This document shows positions 60,018 to 64,000 of a stretch of DNA of 64,000 bases, piece after piece (position 1 is the first letter of the stretch; every line of letters starts with the position of its first letter). Source of the DNA: Kribbella catacumbae DSM 19601 (GTDB lineage Bacteria; Actinomycetota; Actinomycetes; Propionibacteriales; Kribbellaceae); contig NZ_AQUZ01000021.1 in NCBI RefSeq assembly GCF_000372465.1, positions 62,001 to 126,000 of the forward strand. The letters run 5' to 3'. A program made the translations under genes and the position numbers. The notes beneath the pieces were generated by a model, which saw only the letters and a list, made by a program, of their open reading frames with translations, was not told the DNA's origin and did not search any database.

Positions 60018-60764
60018 ATGGCTGACTCTCCCTTGCGTGCACTCGTCGCGGATGACGAGGAGCCGGCGCTGGCCGAGCTGGTCTATCTGCTGTCCAAGGA
60101 CCCGCGGATCGGCCCGATCAAGACCGCGTCGAACGGCGCCGATGCGCTGAGGATCCTGCAAGGGGCCGACCTGGACGTGGTGTTCTGCGACATCAAGATG
60201 CCCGGACTGGACGGCATCGACCTGGCCCGGGTGCTGTCCAATTTCAAGAAACCGCCGCAGGTCGTCTTCGTCACGGCGTACGACGAGCACGCGGTCGACG
60301 CCTTCGAGTTGCGCGCCACCGACTACGTGATGAAGCCGGTCCGCGCCGAGCGGCTCGCGGAGGCCGTCCGCCGGGTGGTCAACGCCGGTGCGCCGGTCAC
60401 CGCCACCCCGCAGGACGACTCCGACGACGAGACCATCCCGGTCGAGCTGGCCGGCGTCACCCGCTTCGTGCAGCGCTCCACCGTCCGGTACGTCGAAGCG
60501 CAGGGCGACTACGCCCGGCTGCACACCGGGCAGAACTCGCATCTGGTCCGGATCCCGCTCAGCACCCTGGAAGAGCGCTGGCGCGACGCGGGCTTCACCC
60601 GGATCCACCGCAGCACCCTGGTCGCGCTCGCCCACGTCGACGAGATGCGCGTCGACGGCGGCCGCTGCGCCGTCCGGGTCGGCGACGACTGGCTCCCGGT
60701 CAGCCGCCGCCACACCCGCGAACTCCGCGACCTGCTGGTCCGCTCGACCTCACTGCGCGGATGA
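60018..60764 (+). CDS. LytTR-type response regulator
   Basis: A 248-residue protein. The receiver has VADDEEPAL, VVFCDIKMPGLDG (phospho-Asp), FVTAYDEHAV and the Lys in DYVMKPV. The C-terminal LytTR DNA-binding domain shows VRYVEAQGDYARLHT, LVRIPLSTLEERW and FTRIHRSTLVALAHVDEM. It works with the LytS-type kinase across the hairpin element. ATG overlap (60761-60764) couples it to the next membrane protein gene. Confidence 0.93.
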   Translation: MADSPLRALVADDEEPALAELVYLLSKDPRIGPIKTASNGADALRILQGADLDVVFCDIKMPGLDGIDLARVLSNFKKPPQVVFVTAYDEHAVDAFELRATDYVMKPVRAERLAEAVRRVVNAGAPVTATPQDDSDDETIPVELAGVTRFVQRSTVRYVEAQGDYARLHTGQNSHLVRIPLSTLEERWRDAGFTRIHRSTLVALAHVDEMRVDGGRCAVRVGDDWLPVSRRHTRELRDLLVRSTSLRG

Positions 60765-61141
60765 GTACGCCGGAGCCGCCGCGACGGGTTCGGGTCACCA
60801 GCCCGAGGACCAGTGCGGCGCGCCGGCTGGCAGCCAACACCGGTACCCGGGAAATCGACGAGCAGACTCGGGTCGGCGAGGTCTACATGAACTCGCTGAT
60901 CCAGGCGCAGCTCCGGCTCGCACTCGCGGTGATCGGCGGTGCGGCGGTGGCACTGGGTGGCCTGCCGTTGCTCTTCCTGCTCGTGCCGGCGACCCGCACG
61001 TTCTCGATCCTCGGCCTGCCACTGCCCTGGCTGCTGCTCGGCATCGTCGTCTACCCCGTGCTTTATGTTGCCGCCCGCATCTATGTCCGCAAGGCCGAGC
61101 GGATCGAGACGGAGTTCACCGAGTTCGTAGGGCGCAAGTAG
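60761..61141 (+). CDS. Small two-helix membrane protein beside symporter
   Basis: A 126-residue protein. A polar head of about 45 residues (Arg/Thr-rich) is followed by helices LRLALAVIGGAAVALGGLPLLFLLV and LPLPWLLLGIVVYPVLYVAARIYV and a charged tail. It resembles the DUF485-like partners that precede sodium/solute symporter genes. It overlaps the response regulator by ATGA, and the symporter ATG directly follows its stop, so it is probably an accessory subunit. Confidence 0.75.
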   Translation: MSTPEPPRRVRVTSPRTSAARRLAANTGTREIDEQTRVGEVYMNSLIQAQLRLALAVIGGAAVALGGLPLLFLLVPATRTFSILGLPLPWLLLGIVVYPVLYVAARIYVRKAERIETEFTEFVGRK

Positions 61142-62692
61142 ATGTCTCCGGCAATGAGTTTGACTGCGATCGGACTGGTGGTCGCGGCAACCATCGGGAT
61201 CGGTCTGTTCGGGCTGCGGATCTCCCGCACGACCAGCGACTTCTACGTCGCCAGCCGGGCCGTCACCCCACGTTGGAACGCGTCCGCGATCAGCGGCGAA
61301 TACTTGTCGGCGGCATCCTTCCTCGGCGTCGCCGGTCTGGTGCTGGTGAACGGCGCCGACATGCTCTGGTTCTCGGTCGGCTACACCGTCGGCTACCTGA
61401 TGCTGCTCGTGCTGATCGCCGCACCCCTGCGTCGATCCGGCGCCTACACGCTGCCCGACTTCGCCGAGACCCGCTTCGAATCGGCTCCCGTACGGAAGAT
61501 CTGCTCCTGCCTCGTCTTCGGTATCGGCACCCTCTACCTGCTCCCCCAGTTGCGTGGCGCCGGCCTGGCCCTGCAAACGGTGACCGGCGCGCCAACGGAG
61601 GTCGGCGCGGCAGTGGTCGCGATCATCGTGGTGATCAATGTGGCGGCCGGCGGGATGCGTTCGATCACCTTCGTGCAGGCCTTCCAGTACTGGCTCAAAC
61701 TCACCGCGCTGGCCACGCCGATCTTCGTCATTCTGATCGCCTGGCGCTCGGGCGACCATCCGGTCGGAGTACTGGAGTCCCTGCAGGGAGCGGGTGCCGA
61801 GTGGGCCGAACCGCTGTCCCGGGCCGGCGGACGCGACCACCCGGTCTACGCGACGTACTCGTTGCTCTTGGCCCTTTGTTTCGGAACGATGGGCCTGCCG
61901 CACGTACTCGTCCGCTTCTACACCAACCCGGACGGACGGGCAGCCCGCCGTACGACGGTTGTCGTGCTGGCCCTGCTCGGAGTGTTCTACCTCTTCCCAC
62001 CCGTGTACGCCGTCCTGGGCCGAAGCTTCGCGCCCGACCTGATCGGAGCCGGCGCCGACACCGTCGTCCTCGAGCTGCCTGGACGGATCTTCCCTGGCAC
62101 AGCAGGGGATCTGCTCGGTGCACTCGTCGCCGCGGGAGCCTTCGCCGCGTTCTTGTCGACGTCGTCCGGGCTGACCGTCGCGATCGCCGGCGTGATCGAC
62201 CAGGACCTCTTGCGCAACCGGCTGCATCGGTTGACCGGTGGTGACTACCTGGCCGTCAACAGCTTCCGCATCGCCGCCCTGCTCGCGGTCGCGGTTCCCT
62301 ATCTGGCCTTCAATCTCACCGGCGCACTGAGCCTTGCCGACACCGTAGGCCTTGCGTTCGCCGTGGCGGCGTCAACGTTCTGCCCCCTGCTGGTGCTGGG
62401 GATCTGGTGGCGCAAGATGTCCACCGTCGGTGCCGCGGCAGGGCTGATCGTGGGTGGCGTCGCCGCGATCACCGCAGTACTGGTCAACGTGATCGGCCCA
62501 CCGCAGGGCGGCTGGCCGAAAGCCCTGATCGGCCAGCCGGCCGCCTGGACGATGCCGCTCGCCTTCATCACCGTGATCGTCGTCTCCAAGCTCACGCCGC
62601 ACAAGATCCCTCGCGGCACCGCGCGCAGCATGGTCCGCCTGCACACCCCGGAAGCCGTCGACGTCGACCGCGGCCTCTCCCCACTCACCTGA
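61142..62692 (+). CDS. Sodium/solute symporter (SSS family)
   Basis: A 516-residue membrane protein with about 13 helices. FYVASRAVTPRWNASAISGEYLSAASFLGVAGL is the SSS N-terminal signature with the sodium-site helix; GTMGLPHVLVRFYTNPDGRAARRTT is the loop typical of ActP-like transporters for acetate, pyruvate or other monocarboxylates. It is controlled with the LytTR system upstream in the same operon. Its last codons and TGA form the left arm of a perfect hairpin. Confidence 0.9.
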   Translation: MSPAMSLTAIGLVVAATIGIGLFGLRISRTTSDFYVASRAVTPRWNASAISGEYLSAASFLGVAGLVLVNGADMLWFSVGYTVGYLMLLVLIAAPLRRSGAYTLPDFAETRFESAPVRKICSCLVFGIGTLYLLPQLRGAGLALQTVTGAPTEVGAAVVAIIVVINVAAGGMRSITFVQAFQYWLKLTALATPIFVILIAWRSGDHPVGVLESLQGAGAEWAEPLSRAGGRDHPVYATYSLLLALCFGTMGLPHVLVRFYTNPDGRAARRTTVVVLALLGVFYLFPPVYAVLGRSFAPDLIGAGADTVVLELPGRIFPGTAGDLLGALVAAGAFAAFLSTSSGLTVAIAGVIDQDLLRNRLHRLTGGDYLAVNSFRIAALLAVAVPYLAFNLTGALSLADTVGLAFAVAASTFCPLLVLGIWWRKMSTVGAAAGLIVGGVAAITAVLVNVIGPPQGGWPKALIGQPAAWTMPLAFITVIVVSKLTPHKIPRGTARSMVRLHTPEAVDVDRGLSPLT

Positions 62693-62779
62693 TCATTCGC
62701 CCCCTTTTCACCCTCTTCGCGTGCTGACCGGCGCCGGCCGGTCGGCGGCGAGGGTGAAAAGGGGGCGAATGATCAGGTG
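62686..62779. terminator. Perfect 30 bp-arm hairpin after symporter
   Basis: Arms 62686-62715 and 62750-62779 are fully complementary over 30 bp; the 34 nt loop has its own GACCGG/CCGGTC stem. The left arm includes the last codon and TGA of the symporter. There is no T-run. Bases 62780-62971 show no gene. Confidence 0.8.
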
Positions 62780-62971
62780 GGTGGGTGACCGTTCGTCGTG
62801 CCGTTCCGACCGCTCACCGCAGCGGGTTTCACCGCCGGTCGAAAGCTGAGCACCGCTGAGCGCTCGTTGTGGTTCGGGACTGTCAGGTGCCAATGAGCTG
62901 GACCACAGTACGAACCAGCAACCCTGCACGCCGGTTATCCGCCCGGCCTGATTCCGTCTGGAGGTCCCGCG

Positions 62972-63316
62972 ATGAGCGATACGCGCCGCGCGGCCGGCGA
63001 TCCGGAGATGACGACGTACCGAGATGTCCAGCTGTCACCGGACTTCTCCGAGTTGCGTCGCCGATTCCGGCGCTTCGTGTTCCCGATGACCGGCCTGTTC
63101 CTGGCCTGGTACTTCCTCTACGTCCTGCTCGCCGACTACGCCCCCGGGTTCATGTCGACCAAGATCGGCGGCAACATCAACATCGCGCTGCTGCTCGGGC
63201 TCGGCCAGTTCGTCTCCACCTTCGCGATCACGCTGCTCTACGTCCGCTGGGCCGACCAGAAGTTCGACCCGGACGCCAAGCACCTGCGTGACCAGATCGA
63301 GGGAGAGACCCAGTGA
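62972..63316 (+). CDS. DUF485 membrane protein
   Basis: A 114-residue protein with GGAGGTC before ATG 62972. FSELRRRFRRFVFPMTGLFLAWYFLYVLLADYAPGFM and NIALLLGLGQFVSTFAITLLYVRWADQKFDP are the two DUF485 helices with the flanking charged motifs. DUF485 genes precede acetate symporter genes; here the symporter GTG overlaps the stop (63313-63316). It is a likely accessory subunit of that transporter. Confidence 0.93.
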   Translation: MSDTRRAAGDPEMTTYRDVQLSPDFSELRRRFRRFVFPMTGLFLAWYFLYVLLADYAPGFMSTKIGGNINIALLLGLGQFVSTFAITLLYVRWADQKFDPDAKHLRDQIEGETQ

Positions 63317-64000
63317 GCACGCCACTGCTGTTGCCTCAGGCAACCACTGTCGGGGACCCCAAGGTCAACATCGCGATCTTCGCGCTGTTCGTGGTGGCCA
63401 CCCTGGCGATCGTCATCAGGGCCTCCCGCAACAACAAGAGCGCGGCCGACTTCTACGCCGGCGGCCGCTCGTTCACCGGCCCGCAGAACGGCATCGCGAT
63501 TGCCGGTGACTACCTGTCCGCCGCCTCGTTCCTCGGCATCGCCGGCGCCATCGCCCTGAACGGGTACGACGGCTTCCTGTACTCGATCGGCTTCCTGGTG
63601 GCCTGGCTGGTGGCCTTGCTGCTGGTGGCCGAACTGCTGCGGAACACGGGCCGGTTCACGATGGCCGACGTGCTGTCGTTCCGGCTCAAGCAGCGTCCGG
63701 TCCGGATGGCCGCGGCCATCTCGACCCTGGGCGTCTGCTTCTTCTACCTGCTGGCCCAGATGGCCGGCGCGGGCGGCCTGGTCGCACTGCTGCTGGGCAT
63801 CGACAACCGGGCCGGGCAGAGCGTGGTGATCGCCGTCGTCGGCCTCATCATGATCACCTACGTGCTGGTCGGCGGCATGAAGGGCACCACCTGGGTGCAG
63901 ATCGTCAAGGCTGTTCTGCTGGTCATCGGCGCCGGCATCATGACGCTGTGGGTGCTGGCGAAGTACACCTTCAACCTCTCGGCTCTGCTGGGCGCGGCTG
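63313..64000 (+). CDS. Cation/acetate symporter (5' part, cut by window)
   Basis: 229 codons from GTG 63313 are present; the rest lies beyond the window. FYAGGRSFTGPQNGIAIAGDYLSAASFLGIAGAIALNGYDGFLYSIGF is the ActP signature; seven helices are visible. It is closer to ActP than the SSS gene at 61142 (FYAGGRxFxGxQNGxAIxGDY). It imports acetate or related acids with sodium or protons and is coupled to DUF485. Confidence 0.93.
   Translation, partial: MSTPLLLPQATTVGDPKVNIAIFALFVVATLAIVIRASRNNKSAADFYAGGRSFTGPQNGIAIAGDYLSAASFLGIAGAIALNGYDGFLYSIGFLVAWLVALLLVAELLRNTGRFTMADVLSFRLKQRPVRMAAAISTLGVCFFYLLAQMAGAGGLVALLLGIDNRAGQSVVIAVVGLIMITYVLVGGMKGTTWVQIVKAVLLVIGAGIMTLWVLAKYTFNLSALLGAA

Overview
The window is high-GC actinomycete DNA. 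Gene content (DUF3073 beside purF/purM, a DUF6247 gene, HelR, a c-di-AMP riboswitch before an NlpC/P60 gene, frequent GTG starts and leaderless promoters) fits a soil actinobacterium. My best guess is a Kribbella-like member of the Propionibacteriales. The genus is inference; the phylum is well supported.

Layout. Bases 1-5693 are the right end of an integrative element. A leftward block of small overlapping transfer-type genes starts from a control region with three copies of one palindromic operator. A GntR regulator plus HAD hydrolase pair and a restriction-endonuclease-like cargo gene follow. The element ends in the 3' half of a tRNA-Phe gene (attR). Bases 6020-9198 hold a graspetide RiPP cluster: precursor, ATP-grasp ligase and isoaspartyl-methyltransferase-like enzyme, with a small membrane protein and a repeat-type protein upstream. 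Bases 9325-13412 hold an acetyltransferase, DinB genes, a decayed patch, a nitrilase-fold protein lacking catalytic residues, and DUF1232 and HNH genes. HelR (13456-15654) has a rifamycin-associated element at its promoter. Bases 15816-24644 carry mostly single metabolic or regulatory genes: serine hydrolase, propeller protein, AraC with PhyH dioxygenase, methyltransferase, MFS exporter with TetR, YegP, YCII and a PLP lyase.

Bases 24645-29926 hold a riboswitch-controlled cell-wall hydrolase, a two-component system and a divergent ABC exporter. Bases 30143-33280 are the DUF3073/purM/purF locus. Upstream of purF lie a 47-codon secreted cysteine peptide, a divergent TrmB/LuxR-type regulator, a decayed copy of that regulator, and a non-coding tandem array of about 255 bp units nearly 2 kb long. 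The array abuts a GH35 beta-galactosidase whose gene carries 18 perfect octapeptide-coding repeats. The galactosidase is divergent from a LacI regulator and an oligopeptide/oligosaccharide-type ABC importer, which together form one sugar-use module. A three-gene proton-translocating transhydrogenase and an M20 peptidase follow.

Bases 50790-64000 hold secreted propeller-like proteins, including three tandem paralogues with a shared ECF-like promoter, a receptor Ser/Thr kinase, a phosphoesterase, and a LytS/LytTR two-component system beside two sodium/solute symporter modules. Several genes here end inside long hairpins. Two of these hairpins carry the same roughly 100 bp palindromic insert, one of them placed between the histidine kinase and its response regulator.
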